64,000 nt of DNA from an uncultured Lachnospiraceae bacterium (GTDB lineage: Bacteria; Bacillota; Clostridia; Lachnospirales; Lachnospiraceae): assembly GCA_934294885.1 (NCBI GenBank), contig CAKRAK010000008.1, positions 27,996-91,995 of the forward strand, given 5' to 3'. A model generated the notes under the pieces. The model saw only the letters and a program-made list of their open reading frames with translations, was not told the DNA's origin and ran no database searches. Of the stretch, positions 26,695 to 37,608 are shown piece by piece; the stretch's first letter is position 1; each line of letters starts with the position of its first letter. Position numbers and translations under genes: made by a program.

Positions 26695-26779
26695 ATCTCT
26701 TACCTGCTATCTGAATTTCCGAAGATTCCGGATATTCTTATTATACATTAATTCCTTATAATTTCAACAAAGTTATTCC

Positions 26780-27919
26780 CTACAAAATCCTTTTTTCCTT
26801 TAAGAAAGAAATCAGCCTGTCCGTAAGACGTTTTTCAATACATTCATAAGACAAGACGGCAATTATCAGATGTACCAGTATATTCACTCCCACAAATCCA
26901 TAGGAAGCAGGATTCCACGGCAGACATCCATTGATGTATAGCAGATACCAGAATGCAAAAATAGGAAAGTTCCATATATAAATTCCAAAGGATATCTTCC
27001 CGAGATACTCCGGTATCTTCATAGAACAAATCCGATTCAGCCAATTTATATCATATAATGCAACGATTAGTGCCGGAAAAACATAGATACAAAGAGTAAA
27101 TGACAAATCATCTATTACCATTGCCGTTAAACCACTGTTATATAGGAGCATTACAAGCAAAATCATAATGACACATACTGTTTTTATGCCGGCTTTTGCT
27201 TTCTTTGAGCAGCTTGGGTACAGCTCCAAAAAGACACCAAGAAAAATACCAAGAAAAAAACTGATATAACCTCTGGAAATATAACGATTCCACAAAATAC
27301 CATCCAGCAGGATATAACGCATCAGAATGCCTAATATAAAAGGGCAGGCAAATAACAGACCGGTAGTTTTTCCTGATAAGTGGTATTTGGAAATCAGTAA
27401 ATGCCTTAATTGGGTAATCCCAAATGCCACCATATAACAGACCAGCAAAACACTGATATACCAAATCGGAGCATTTTGCGTCATAGAACCATTGATCCAT
27501 ACCGGGCCTGCAAATACACAATCAACAAAAAGAGCCTTTAAGGAAATCGTTGCTTCTTCGTTCCAGCCTGCTCCGGTCTGATGAATAATAACACCCTGTA
27601 ATATATACATTACAAAAATGGTTGCAAGCATAACGGGATACAACCGTAGGATACGCCGCAACATAAATTGGTGAAATGATTGTCCGTTTTCGATTCTTTC
27701 CACATATATCTTTTGAAATAACAGACCGGAAATAATAAAGAATAACTCTACAAACATATTGCTGTTTTGGGACAGCACATATAAGATGCTCCCACCGGAA
27801 AAGGGATTCTTCCCGTTGACACTAATGAGAAAATGATCCTGATAATGAAATAATACAGATACACAAAGGGCAGCTGTTATTTTTAATATATTAAAATATG
27901 CAATTTTATTATCCCGCAT
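26780..27919 (-). CDS. Membrane acyltransferase (acyltransferase-3 family)
   Basis: This 379-residue protein has about ten membrane helices. Conserved acyltransferase-3 features include the N-terminal AYFNILKITAALCV with a following His in SVLFHYQD, FFIISGLLF, and FMLRRILRLYPVM. Such enzymes O-acylate surface sugars, peptidoglycan or glycolipids. A stretch of about 150 bp without obvious promoter signals separates it from the glutamate synthase terminator. Confidence 0.88.
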   Translation of the reverse strand: MRDNKIAYFNILKITAALCVSVLFHYQDHFLISVNGKNPFSGGSILYVLSQNSNMFVELFFIISGLLFQKIYVERIENGQSFHQFMLRRILRLYPVMLATIFVMYILQGVIIHQTGAGWNEEATISLKALFVDCVFAGPVWINGSMTQNAPIWYISVLLVCYMVAFGITQLRHLLISKYHLSGKTTGLLFACPFILGILMRYILLDGILWNRYISRGYISFFLGIFLGVFLELYPSCSKKAKAGIKTVCVIMILLVMLLYNSGLTAMVIDDLSFTLCIYVFPALIVALYDINWLNRICSMKIPEYLGKISFGIYIWNFPIFAFWYLLYINGCLPWNPASYGFVGVNILVHLIIAVLSYECIEKRLTDRLISFLKEKRIL

Positions 27920-28011
27920 ACTCCTACTCCTTATCCAAAGCTATTGTACGGATAAAATGATAGTCCGACTTATCATATTTAATCATTTTTGGAAATTACT
28001 GTCAACTATAA

Positions 28012-28058
28012 GAAAAACGGTATTAGAAAACTGTTACACGTTTTCACAATACCGTTTC
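28012..28058 (-). terminator. Terminator of the gltBD operon
   Basis: On the minus strand, AAACGGTATT pairs with AATACCGTTT around an inner GAAAAC/GTTTTC hairpin, followed by TTCTT. Confidence 0.75.
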
Positions 28059-28071
28059 TCTTCAAAATAGA

Positions 28072-29631
28072 TTAAATATTCGAATATCCCATTAAGGAAG
28101 TATCCACTGCTCTGGCAACCTCCCGGCCTTCCCGGATTGCCCAGACTACCAGGGACTGACCTCTGTGCATATCTCCGGCTGTAAATACCTTTGGCACATT
28201 GGTTGCATATGACATAGCCTCTGTCTTTACATTGGTTCTTTCATTTAATTCCACTCCAAATGCTTTTGCCACGTATTCCTGACAACCCAAAAATCCTGCT
28301 GCAATCAAAACAATATCACATGGGATTTCATATTCACTGCCCGGAATCTCTGTCATGTTCATTCTTCCTGTTTTTGCATCCTTTTTCCATTCTAACTTCA
28401 CGCAGACAGCTTTTGTTACATTACCGTTTTTATCCTTAACAAATTCCTTTACCGTTGTTTCATAAATTCGAGGATCCTTACCAAATACAGCAATCGCCTC
28501 CTGCTGACCATAATCCGTTTTCAGGATTTTTGGCCACTCCGGCCATGGGTTATTGGCACTTCGGCATACCGGAGGCTTTGGCATCATTTCCAACTGGGTC
28601 ACACCTTTGCAGCCTTCACGAATAGCAGTTCCCACACAGTCATTACCGGTATCTCCTCCACCAATAACCAGAACATTTTTATTCTTGGCATTCACATATT
28701 TTTTATCCTTAAAGTCCGAATTCAACAAGCTCTTTGTTGTTGTCTTCAAAAAATCCACCGCAAAATAGATTCCCTTTGCGTCCCGACCCTTTACTTTAAT
28801 GTCTCTCGGATTCGAAGAACCACACGCCAATATCACACTGTCGTATTCCTTTAACAAGCTGTCTGCCTTTACAATTTTCTCTTCCGGATTTGTAAGATAT
28901 TCACCCATCTCATCATCCTTGGCAACCATAGGAACCATAGCTGCCTTTGTTCCGCCAACATTTGCACCGGTTACAAAGGTAACACCCTCCTCTTTCATAA
29001 TGGCAACCTTCCGGTCTATAATCTCCTTTTCCAATTTCATATTGGGAATACCATACATAAGCAAGCCACCGATACGATCGCTTCTCTCATACACCGTTAC
29101 ATTATGTCCACGCTTATTCAACTGATCTGCTGCTGCCAAACCGGAAGGACCGGAACCGATAACCGCAACCTTTTTATCTGTCCGTACAGCCGGTGGACAC
29201 GCCTTTGCAAGCCCCGTTTCGTAAGCGGTCTCTATAATCAGTCTTTCATTTTCCTTATTGGATACCGGTTTTCCGTTCAGATTACAGGTACAGGCTGCCT
29301 CACATGGAGAAGGACATACCCTGGATGTAAATTCCGGAAAATTATTCGTCTTACTTAGTCTTTCATAAGCAACATCCAGATTATCATGATAAACTAAATC
29401 ATTCCACTCCGGAATCAGATTATTCAAAGGACATCCCGATGCCATTCCTCCGATCATCATACCGGACTGGCAAAACGGTACGCCACATTCCATACACCTT
29501 GCAGCCTGCTGGCGCTGTTTTTCTTTTGGAAGGGGTACATGGAACTCATTAAAATTTTTAATTCTTTCTTTTGGCTCTATTTCTACACTGGTTTGTCGTT
29601 CAAACTCAAGAAATCCTGTTACTTTTCCCAT
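28072..29631 (-). CDS. gltD: Glutamate synthase small subunit (NADPH)
   Basis: This 519-residue flavoprotein passes electrons from NAD(P)H to the large subunit. The N-terminal Fe-S region has CMECGVPFCQSG, GCPLNNLIPEWNDLVY and VCPSPCEAACTC. The FAD site is VAVIGSGPSGLAAADQL and the NAD(P) site is VLVIGGGDTGNDCVG; GDMHRGQSLVVWAI closes the FAD domain. It follows gltB by 16 bp with ribosome binding site AAGGGGAAAGAAG. Confidence 0.95.
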   Translation of the reverse strand: MGKVTGFLEFERQTSVEIEPKERIKNFNEFHVPLPKEKQRQQAARCMECGVPFCQSGMMIGGMASGCPLNNLIPEWNDLVYHDNLDVAYERLSKTNNFPEFTSRVCPSPCEAACTCNLNGKPVSNKENERLIIETAYETGLAKACPPAVRTDKKVAVIGSGPSGLAAADQLNKRGHNVTVYERSDRIGGLLMYGIPNMKLEKEIIDRKVAIMKEEGVTFVTGANVGGTKAAMVPMVAKDDEMGEYLTNPEEKIVKADSLLKEYDSVILACGSSNPRDIKVKGRDAKGIYFAVDFLKTTTKSLLNSDFKDKKYVNAKNKNVLVIGGGDTGNDCVGTAIREGCKGVTQLEMMPKPPVCRSANNPWPEWPKILKTDYGQQEAIAVFGKDPRIYETTVKEFVKDKNGNVTKAVCVKLEWKKDAKTGRMNMTEIPGSEYEIPCDIVLIAAGFLGCQEYVAKAFGVELNERTNVKTEAMSYATNVPKVFTAGDMHRGQSLVVWAIREGREVARAVDTSLMGYSNI

Positions 29632-29647
29632 CTTCTTTCCCCTTTCA

Positions 29648-32600
29648 CTATTTCTTTAATGCATAAAATGCTTCAATCTGTGCCTGTTCAGAGCTTAATC
29701 CCTTTTCTTCCATCTGAACAATCATGTTCATCATCTTCTTATAATCATGAGGAATAATTTTCTTAAATAACGGAAGATAATTTCCAAAATCATCTAAAAT
29801 TTCTTTTCCTCTTGCAGAATTGGTATAAGCAACATGATCCTGTATCATTGTCTTTAATTCAGAAACATCATATTTATCGCTGACTGCCTCAATAGATACC
29901 ATTTCTTTATTCAACTTCATATACAAATCGCTGTTGCGGTCTAATACATAAGCAACACCACCGCTCATACCTGCTGCAAAGTTCTTACCGGTATCACCTA
30001 AAATAACAACCCGACCACCTGTCATATACTCACATCCGTGATCGCCTACGCCTTCACAAACCGCAGTTGCGCCGGAATTACGGACCGCAAAACGTTCGCC
30101 GGCAACACCGTTGATGTATGCAGCACCGGAAGTAGCACCATACAAAGCAACATTACCGATAATAATATTTTCTTCTGCCTTGTATTTTGCCTTTTTACTT
30201 GGGTAAACAATTAACTTACCACCAGATAAGCCTTTACCGAAATAGTCATTGCTGTCTCCTACAAGCTCTAAAGTAAGACCCTTTGGAATAAATGCACCAA
30301 AGCTCTGTCCACCGGAACCATTACATTTTACAGTATAGGTATCATCCTCTAAGGTATTGTAATATTTTTTTGTGATTTCAGAACCTAAAATCGTACCAAC
30401 GGAACGATCTGTATTCTTTACATCGATTTCGATACTCTTTTTAGCACCCTTATTCAATGCATCCTTAAAATTCTTAAGGAGAATCTTTTCATCCACTGTA
30501 TCCGGAAGCTGAAAATCATATACATTCTTCTGATTATATACGATCTTATTCTGAGGGCTGTCGGCAAAAGGATTATTTAATATTGCAGACAAGTCAATCT
30601 TGTTTTCTTTTGCACCGGCAGACGGCATCAATAAATCTGTACGACCAACTAACTCATCTACTGTTCTGATGCCTAATTTTGCCATATATTCACGAAGTTC
30701 CTCTGCAATAAACATCATAAAGTTAACAACATACTCCGGCTTACCTTTGAAACGCTTACGCAATTCCGGATTCTGGGTTGCAACACCAACCGGACAGGTA
30801 TCCAGATTACATACTCTCATCATAACACAGCCCATCGTAACCAACGGAGCCGTTGCAAAACCAAACTCTTCCGCACCAAGCATAGCTGCAATCGCTACAT
30901 CCCGTCCGGTCATCAGCTTACCGTCAGTTTCCAAGATAACCTTATTCCTCAAATCATTCATGATCAGGGTCTGATGGGTCTCGGCAAGACCAAGCTCCCA
31001 AGGAAGACCTGCATTATAAATAGAATTGCCCGGAGCCGCACCGGTTCCTCCGTCATATCCTGAAACAAGAATTACCTGAGCACCGGCCTTTGCAACACCG
31101 GCAGCGACAGTACCGACACCGGCTTCCGATACCAGCTTAACGGAGATTCTGGCATCTGTATTTGCATTTTTGCAATCATATATTAACTGAGCCAAATCCT
31201 CGATAGAATAAATATCATGGTGAGGTGGAGGTGAAATCAAACCAACACCCGGTGTAGAATGACGGGTTTTGGCAATCCATGGATATACCTTTCCTCCCGG
31301 CAGATGTCCACCTTCTCCAGGCTTTGCTCCCTGTGCCATCTTAATCTGAATTTCTTTCGCACTGGTCAGATATTTTGAGGTTACTCCAAATCGTCCGGAT
31401 GCAACCTGTTTAATCGCAGAACAACGATTTTTTCCATCTGCACCGACAGATAACCGTTCCAAATCCTCTCCGCCTTCTCCGGAATTGGATTTACCACCTA
31501 ACATGTTCATCGCAATTGCCAACGTCTCATGGGCTTCCTTTGAAATAGAACCATAAGACATGGCTCCTGTTTTGAATCTCTTTACAATGGACTTGGCAGG
31601 CTCTACCTCGTCAATTGAAATACCCTTTTCCGGATATTTAAACTCCATCAAACCTCGAAGATTAACAGGTTCCATTTCTTCTGTAATATGCTTTGTATAT
31701 TCCTTAAATATTTTATAATTACCCTCTCTTGTTGCCTGCTGTAACAAATGAATGGTTATCGGATTATATAAATGCTCCTCCTTACCACTACGCACCTTAT
31801 GGCTTCCACTGGACTCAAGTGCATGATTCATCGGCAATCCCAAAGGATCAAATGCCGCAGAGTGCAACTCATCTACCTGCTGTTCAATATCCTTTATATC
31901 GATACCCTCTACCCGGCTTACCGTATTGGTAAAGTAACGGTCTACAACAGCCTTATTGATACCGATTGCCTCAAAAATCTGTGAGCTTTGATATGACTGG
32001 ATTGTACTGATACCCATCTTGGAAGCAATCTTTACAATGCCATGAATAATCGCAGAATTATAATCATTTACTGCTGCATAATAATCCTTATCCAACCGGT
32101 TTGTTTCAATTAATTCCTTTATGGATTCCTGTGCAAGGTATGGACAGATTGCGGAAGCACCATATCCAAGCAGGGTTGCAAAATGATGAACCGCTCTTGG
32201 TTCCGCACTTTCCAAGATCAAAGCAACCGATGTCTTTTTCTTTGTTCTTACCAAATGCTGTGACAATGCGGAAACTGCCAGCAAAGAAGGAATTGCAACA
32301 TGATTTTCGTCAACTCCCCGGTCGGTCATAATCATGATATTGGCACCATCCCGGTATAATCGGTCAGCCTCTACAAATAAACGTTCAATTGCTTTTTCCA
32401 AAGATGTATTTTTGTAATATATAATAGGAAGCTCCGCAACACGAAGTCCTTCTACATCCATATTCCGTATTTTCAGCAAATCCAAGCTGGTTAAGATTGG
32501 ATCAAAAATCTTAAGAACTCTGCAATTTTCAGGCTTTTCTTCCAATATATTTCCATCTGCACCTAAATAAACAGATGTAGAAGTTACAACCTCCTCACGA

Positions 32601-34189
32601 ATCGCATCAATAGGTGGATTGGTAACCTGAGCAAACAACTGCTTAAAATAGTTAAATAACGGCTGTTTCATCTTTGATAACACAGCAAGAGGAGAATCAA
32701 TACCCATCGCCTGAATTGCTTCTGTACCATTCTGTGCCATCGGAAGGATTGTATTTAAATCCTCATAAGTATAACCAAATGCACGCTGTAATTTCTGCCG
32801 TTCCTCTTTTGTATGCTCCGAAACCTTCTGATTCGGAATCTTTAAATCCTTCAAATATACCAGATTTGAGTCCAGCCATTCACCATATGGCTGTGCAGAT
32901 GCATATTTTTCCTTTAATTCTTCATCTGATACCAGTTTTCCGTTAACGGTATCTACCAAAAGCATCTTACCCGGATGCAGTCTCTCCTTCATAACGACGG
33001 AACCGGCATCAATATCCAATACTCCAACCTCTGAAGAAAGAATCAGATTATCATCATCCGTAATCATATAACGGGAAGGGCGAAGACCGTTTCTGTCTAA
33101 CACAGCTCCCATAATATCACCATCTGTAAATAAAATAGATGCAGGTCCGTCCCAAGGCTCCATCATGGTTGCATAATACTGATAGAAGTCCTTTCTTTTC
33201 TGTTCCATGTAACGGTTATTTTCCCAAGGCTCCGGAATGGTAATCATAACAGCTAACGGAAGCGGCATTCCACTCATCATCAAAAATTCCAAAGTATTAT
33301 CCAGTCTTGCAGAATCAGAACCATCCGGATCTACAACAGGCGTTAACTTATGCATCTCACCTTTAAAATGGTCAGATTCCATAGACTCCTCTCGGGCATG
33401 CATCTTATCCGCATTACCTCGTATTGTATTGATCTCACCATTATGAACCAGATAACGATATGGATGAGCACGTAACCAGCTCGGTGTTGTATTGGTCGAG
33501 AACCGGGAATGTACCAAAGCGATTGCAGACTCATAATCTTCATCGTGAAGGTCTTCATAGAACATCCGCAATTCATCTACCAAAAACATTCCTTTATATA
33601 CAATGGTACGGGATGATAGCGAAACAACATAAGAATCATCATTTGACTGTTCAAAAACTCTTCTTACGATATATAATTTCCGGTCAAAGTCCAATCCCTT
33701 TTCCACGTCAGCAGGACGTTTTACAAATGCCTGCATAATACATGGCATAACATCCACTGCCTTCTTTCCAAGGATTTCCGGCTTCGTAGGAACCTCTCTC
33801 CAGCATAAGAATTCCATTCCCTCTTTTTCAACGATAACCTCAAACATCTTCTTTGCCTGATTTCGTTTCATTTCATTTTGAGGAAAAAAGAACATTCCGA
33901 TTCCATAGTCTCTTTCATTGCCAAGCTCAATTCCATATGGCTGAACTGCCTTCTTAAAAAATTTATGGGAAATCTGTAACAGAATACCAACACCATCACC
34001 GGTTTTTCCTTCTGCATCCTTTCCTGCTCTATGTTCTAGCTTTTCCACAATCTGCAATGCATTGGAAACTGTGCCATGGCTTTTCTTTCCCTTAATGTTT
34101 ACAACTGCTCCGATACCACAGTTGTCGTGTTCAAACTCTGAACGATATAGTCCCTGTTGACGTTTCGTAGCCTCATCGTATTGCTTCAT
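29648..34189 (-). CDS. gltB: Glutamate synthase large subunit
   Basis: This 1513-residue enzyme makes two glutamates from glutamine and 2-oxoglutarate. The nucleophile Cys is at residue 24 in HDNCGIGAVV, implying removal of a short propeptide. The central FMN domain has GAMSYGSISKEAHETLA and GEGGEDLERL, and the 3Fe-4S Cys lie in CNLDTCPVGVATQ. The C-terminal beta-helix has repeated Gly motifs (VGDHGCEYMTGG). It is first in the operon with gltD. A leader of about 290 bp precedes it, with a promoter at 34285-34313. Confidence 0.97.
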   Translation of the reverse strand: MKQYDEATKRQQGLYRSEFEHDNCGIGAVVNIKGKKSHGTVSNALQIVEKLEHRAGKDAEGKTGDGVGILLQISHKFFKKAVQPYGIELGNERDYGIGMFFFPQNEMKRNQAKKMFEVIVEKEGMEFLCWREVPTKPEILGKKAVDVMPCIMQAFVKRPADVEKGLDFDRKLYIVRRVFEQSNDDSYVVSLSSRTIVYKGMFLVDELRMFYEDLHDEDYESAIALVHSRFSTNTTPSWLRAHPYRYLVHNGEINTIRGNADKMHAREESMESDHFKGEMHKLTPVVDPDGSDSARLDNTLEFLMMSGMPLPLAVMITIPEPWENNRYMEQKRKDFYQYYATMMEPWDGPASILFTDGDIMGAVLDRNGLRPSRYMITDDDNLILSSEVGVLDIDAGSVVMKERLHPGKMLLVDTVNGKLVSDEELKEKYASAQPYGEWLDSNLVYLKDLKIPNQKVSEHTKEERQKLQRAFGYTYEDLNTILPMAQNGTEAIQAMGIDSPLAVLSKMKQPLFNYFKQLFAQVTNPPIDAIREEVVTSTSVYLGADGNILEEKPENCRVLKIFDPILTSLDLLKIRNMDVEGLRVAELPIIYYKNTSLEKAIERLFVEADRLYRDGANIMIMTDRGVDENHVAIPSLLAVSALSQHLVRTKKKTSVALILESAEPRAVHHFATLLGYGASAICPYLAQESIKELIETNRLDKDYYAAVNDYNSAIIHGIVKIASKMGISTIQSYQSSQIFEAIGINKAVVDRYFTNTVSRVEGIDIKDIEQQVDELHSAAFDPLGLPMNHALESSGSHKVRSGKEEHLYNPITIHLLQQATREGNYKIFKEYTKHITEEMEPVNLRGLMEFKYPEKGISIDEVEPAKSIVKRFKTGAMSYGSISKEAHETLAIAMNMLGGKSNSGEGGEDLERLSVGADGKNRCSAIKQVASGRFGVTSKYLTSAKEIQIKMAQGAKPGEGGHLPGGKVYPWIAKTRHSTPGVGLISPPPHHDIYSIEDLAQLIYDCKNANTDARISVKLVSEAGVGTVAAGVAKAGAQVILVSGYDGGTGAAPGNSIYNAGLPWELGLAETHQTLIMNDLRNKVILETDGKLMTGRDVAIAAMLGAEEFGFATAPLVTMGCVMMRVCNLDTCPVGVATQNPELRKRFKGKPEYVVNFMMFIAEELREYMAKLGIRTVDELVGRTDLLMPSAGAKENKIDLSAILNNPFADSPQNKIVYNQKNVYDFQLPDTVDEKILLKNFKDALNKGAKKSIEIDVKNTDRSVGTILGSEITKKYYNTLEDDTYTVKCNGSGGQSFGAFIPKGLTLELVGDSNDYFGKGLSGGKLIVYPSKKAKYKAEENIIIGNVALYGATSGAAYINGVAGERFAVRNSGATAVCEGVGDHGCEYMTGGRVVILGDTGKNFAAGMSGGVAYVLDRNSDLYMKLNKEMVSIEAVSDKYDVSELKTMIQDHVAYTNSARGKEILDDFGNYLPLFKKIIPHDYKKMMNMIVQMEEKGLSSEQAQIEAFYALKK

Positions 34190-34284
34190 AATCTGTTATC
34201 CTTTCTTCGTATTCATAAAACAAGCTTTCTATGCATTCATAACTTATATGTTATGTTATTTGTTTTATGTTTTACATTAACGTT

Positions 34285-34313
34285 ATAATATAAAATATGT
34301 TATGAAGTGTAAA
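34285..34313 (-). promoter_or_regulatory. Candidate gltB promoter
   Basis: On the minus strand, TTTACA (34308-34313) is followed by 17 bp and TATTAT (34285-34290). The leader downstream repeats GTTATG/ATAACATA several times, a possible regulator site that I cannot name. No riboswitch was recognised in 34190-34435. Confidence 0.6.
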
Positions 34314-34435
34314 TAGAATTATATCGACATATTATTTAATAATACGACAATTCGATATATATTAGTTGTTTTGACAGATTATGATAATTATTATCTATAT
34401 TTCTATTCCATTCTCAAACAATTTCTTCACCGCAA

Positions 34436-34469
34436 CAAAAAAAAAGACCAGCAAGTTCTGCTGGTCTTT
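34436..34469 (-). terminator. Terminator of the glmS-LCP operon
   Basis: On the minus strand, AAAGACCAGCA/TGCTGGTCTTT is followed by nine U residues. Confidence 0.92.
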
Positions 34470-34486
34470 CATATGAACTTTATACT

Positions 34487-35608
34487 TTACTGCGGCATCG
34501 TCTGTGTCGGTTCCTCCGTCGTATTCTCATCTGTAAACTGATCTCCTACTCCGGTCTCATTTGTAATCTCGTCACTGATACGATTTACATCTGAAGATGG
34601 TTCATAATCCTCATCCTCCGGATATAAAAATTGATGCAGATGCAACACATTGCTCTTTAAGTTAGCAGGAATAACAACATCACCCTTTGAAGCTCCAAGG
34701 TTTGCAGTCTGGTTCGCCAAAGGAAATCCTGTATTCTCGCCCAATGAATAACTAAATACATTCTTTGCAAGAGAAATAATCTCTTTCTTATCCATATTCG
34801 TAGCTACCATTGGGAATACTTCTCCAATAATCTGGGTAATTGTAGATAAATCCGACTGCTTAGCTTTTGCAATCATCGCGCCGATTACCACACGCTGTCT
34901 CTGGGTTCTCTCAAAATCCATATTACCTACATAACGGATACGCGACCAGGCAGTTGCCTGAGTACCGTTCAATGTCTGTTCACCTGCTGACCATACACCT
35001 TCCGACTGAACACCGGTTACGGAAACCTGCTCATTAATATAGTAATTAATCATCTGCAACTCATTTGATTTTACATCGATGGTTACACCACCTAACAAAT
35101 CAATCGCCTTAGTAAGTGCTGCAAAATCCACGGTAACATAATCTGTAATATTCAAATCCAGATTCTTATTCAATGTTTCGATTGCTCCGGTTGGTCCTCC
35201 AAGGAAATATGCATGCGTACACTTCTGGGTATTCCGTGCACTATCCGTCTCCATCTCCAAGAAGCTGTCTCGATAAACAGAAACAAGCTTTACCTCTTTT
35301 GTATCATTGTTGATGCTTGCAATAATAATGGCATCACTATGTCCGGAACCTGCCTTTGTTAAATCAGCTTTTCCGCGGTTATCCACACCAAATAATGCAA
35401 TGGTACGATAATTATCCTTCATGGTATCCGTAACGGCATCACTGACTACAATATCCTCCTTCGCTACAGAGGTATCTGTAACGATCATATCCAATGCTCT
35501 ATTCATCTCGTAACAAACATATCCCACAACTAAGGAAACCAGAAGAAGAAGCTCCACAATAAACGTGATAACCAGAGTTCTGGTGCTTGCAGTTCGTAAA
35601 AATTTCAT
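34487..35608 (-). CDS. LytR-CpsA-Psr (LCP) family cell-wall glycopolymer ligase
   Basis: This 373-residue protein has one N-terminal membrane helix (about 10-30) and an extracellular LCP domain. Conserved LCP blocks are visible: IALFGVDNRG, SDAIIIASIN, LVSVYRDSFLE, and an Arg-rich RIRYVGNMDFERTQRQRVVI. LCP enzymes transfer teichoic-acid or capsule polymers from lipid carriers to peptidoglycan. It lies 23 bp downstream of glmS and is probably co-transcribed, linking amino-sugar supply and polymer attachment. The tail is Glu/Thr-rich. Confidence 0.92.
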   Translation of the reverse strand: MKFLRTASTRTLVITFIVELLLLVSLVVGYVCYEMNRALDMIVTDTSVAKEDIVVSDAVTDTMKDNYRTIALFGVDNRGKADLTKAGSGHSDAIIIASINNDTKEVKLVSVYRDSFLEMETDSARNTQKCTHAYFLGGPTGAIETLNKNLDLNITDYVTVDFAALTKAIDLLGGVTIDVKSNELQMINYYINEQVSVTGVQSEGVWSAGEQTLNGTQATAWSRIRYVGNMDFERTQRQRVVIGAMIAKAKQSDLSTITQIIGEVFPMVATNMDKKEIISLAKNVFSYSLGENTGFPLANQTANLGASKGDVVIPANLKSNVLHLHQFLYPEDEDYEPSSDVNRISDEITNETGVGDQFTDENTTEEPTQTMPQ

Positions 35609-35631
35609 ATTATTATCCTCCTATGTTCACA

Positions 35632-37461
35632 CTATTCCACCGTTACTGATTTTGCTAAGTTTCTTGGCTTATCAACATCCAAGCCCTTGGCAACAGAAAC
35701 ATAATATCCAAACAACTGTAACGGAATAACAGAAAGGGATGGTGCAAAACATGGATGGGTCTTAGGAATATACACCGTAAAATCTGCACTTTCCTCCATG
35801 GCTGTATGATCCTCGTTGGTAAGTGCAAAAATATAACCACCTCTGGTCTTAACCTCTACAATATTACTGATCATTTTCTCATACAAATCCGGCTGGGTAA
35901 TAACGGATACAACCAAAATTCCATCTTCAATCAAAGATATGGTTCCATGCTTTAGCTCACCGGCAGCATATGCTTCGGAATGAATATAAGATATCTCTTT
36001 TAACTTTAATGAACCTTCCAAAGAAGTTGCATAATCCACACCTCTTCCTAAGAAGAATACATCCTTTGCATTTGCATATTTGCTTGCAAACCACTGAATC
36101 CGTTCAACATCTCCCAAAATCTCGGAAATCTTATCCGGCAAGGTCATTAATTCCCGAATCATCTCGCTATATTCATCAGAAGTAACGGAACCTCTCACAT
36201 ATCCAAACTGAACCGCTAACAGATATAGTGCTGCTAACTGGGTACTGTATGCCTTTGTTGTGGCAACCGAAATCTCAGGACCTGCCCATGTATATAATAC
36301 CTTGTCCGCCTCTCGCGCAATGGTTGAACCAACTACATTAACAACCGCGAGAACCTTAACTCCTAATTCCTGTGCCTTACGAAGCGCAGCAAGAGAATCA
36401 GCAGTTTCACCGGACTGACTGATAATAACAACCATGGAATCCTCTTCCAATATTGGGTTTCTGTACCGGAATTCGGAAGCCAGATCTATCTCAACCGGAA
36501 TTCTGGCAATCTTCTCTATTACGTATTTGCCTGTAACACCTACATGATATGCAGAACCACATCCGATTACATAGATACGCTTCAATTTTTTAATCTCATC
36601 TTCCGACATATCAAGCTCATCCAATACAATTTTTCCATCCTGTATTCTTGGACTGATGGTATCTAATACAGCCTTTGGCTGTTCATAGATTTCCTTTAAC
36701 ATAAAATGTTCATATCCGCCCTTTTCCGCAGCTTCAACATCCCACTCAATGATCTTTGTCTCTTTTTGAATCTCTTCCAGATCCTCATTGTAAAAATGAA
36801 TATCATTATCGGATAATTCACAAATCTCTCTGTTTTCAATAAAATATACTTCTCTTGTGTATTTTAAAATGGCCGGTACGTCCGAAGCAATAAAATTACC
36901 ATCCTCCGACTTACCAACAATTAATGGCGAATCCTTTCTTACCGCATATAATTTGTCCGGACATGTCTTAAATATAATTCCCAACGCATATGAACCCTGA
37001 ATACGATGCATTACCTTTTCTACTGCCAGCAACGGATTCTTTCCATCGTAATAATAATCCAGCATATGAGCAATCACTTCTGTATCGGTTTCCGAAACAA
37101 ACTCATATCCTCTTTTAATCAGCTTCTCTCTCAAAGGCTGATAATTTTCGATAATACCGTTGTGAACAACTGCAATTGATTTGTCGTGATTAAAATGAGG
37201 ATGTGCATTCAATACGGAAGGCTCTCCATGAGTCGCCCATCTTGTATGTCCGATTCCAAGCGTTCCTTTCACTTTCTTTCCGTCTCCGGTCAAATCCTTT
37301 AATCCCTGTAATCTACCCTTTGCTTTCACAATCTCAATGTTAGTCCCGTTAAAGACCGCCAATCCGGCAGAATCATAACCACGATATTCCAGCTTTGCCA
37401 AACCATCCAAAAGAATAGGGGCAGCCTGCTCTTTACCGATATATCCAACTATTCCACACAT
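35632..37461 (-). CDS. glmS: Glutamine--fructose-6-phosphate aminotransferase (isomerizing)
   Basis: This 609-residue enzyme makes glucosamine-6-phosphate, the entry step of peptidoglycan and amino-sugar synthesis. Cys2 of MCGIVGYIG is the amidotransferase nucleophile. Two SIS domains follow (YVIGCGSAYHVG, ISQSGETADSLAAL, GRGVDYATSLEGSLKLKE), and the end is KSVTVE as usual. No glmS ribozyme could be seen in the about 150-bp leader, unlike in many Bacilli; the promoter is TTGTAA-17-TATAAT. Confidence 0.97.
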   Translation of the reverse strand: MCGIVGYIGKEQAAPILLDGLAKLEYRGYDSAGLAVFNGTNIEIVKAKGRLQGLKDLTGDGKKVKGTLGIGHTRWATHGEPSVLNAHPHFNHDKSIAVVHNGIIENYQPLREKLIKRGYEFVSETDTEVIAHMLDYYYDGKNPLLAVEKVMHRIQGSYALGIIFKTCPDKLYAVRKDSPLIVGKSEDGNFIASDVPAILKYTREVYFIENREICELSDNDIHFYNEDLEEIQKETKIIEWDVEAAEKGGYEHFMLKEIYEQPKAVLDTISPRIQDGKIVLDELDMSEDEIKKLKRIYVIGCGSAYHVGVTGKYVIEKIARIPVEIDLASEFRYRNPILEEDSMVVIISQSGETADSLAALRKAQELGVKVLAVVNVVGSTIAREADKVLYTWAGPEISVATTKAYSTQLAALYLLAVQFGYVRGSVTSDEYSEMIRELMTLPDKISEILGDVERIQWFASKYANAKDVFFLGRGVDYATSLEGSLKLKEISYIHSEAYAAGELKHGTISLIEDGILVVSVITQPDLYEKMISNIVEVKTRGGYIFALTNEDHTAMEESADFTVYIPKTHPCFAPSLSVIPLQLFGYYVSVAKGLDVDKPRNLAKSVTVE

Positions 37462-37538
37462 ATACCGTCCTCCTTAATATTTGACTCTCTATCATAATCT
37501 GTTGTTTTCCAATTTATTCTAACGTAAATATCCATGGC

Positions 37539-37567
37539 ATTATATCATATTTTGAAATTCATTACAA
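37539..37567 (-). promoter_or_regulatory. Promoter of glmS
   Basis: On the minus strand, TTGTAA (37562-37567) is followed by 17 bp and TATAAT (37539-37544), about 78 bp upstream of the start. Confidence 0.75.
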
Positions 37568-37608
37568 GTAATCCAATCTGTCAGTTTTCGATAGTCTGTC
37601 CCAGATAT

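Noticed and set aside
30600..33738. Several plus-strand ORFs of 67-124 codons
   Set aside because: They are antisense to gltB, with no ribosome binding sites or recognisable domains.
37462..37608. glmS ribozyme upstream of glmS
   Set aside because: The short leader has a normal promoter and none of the conserved ribozyme core.
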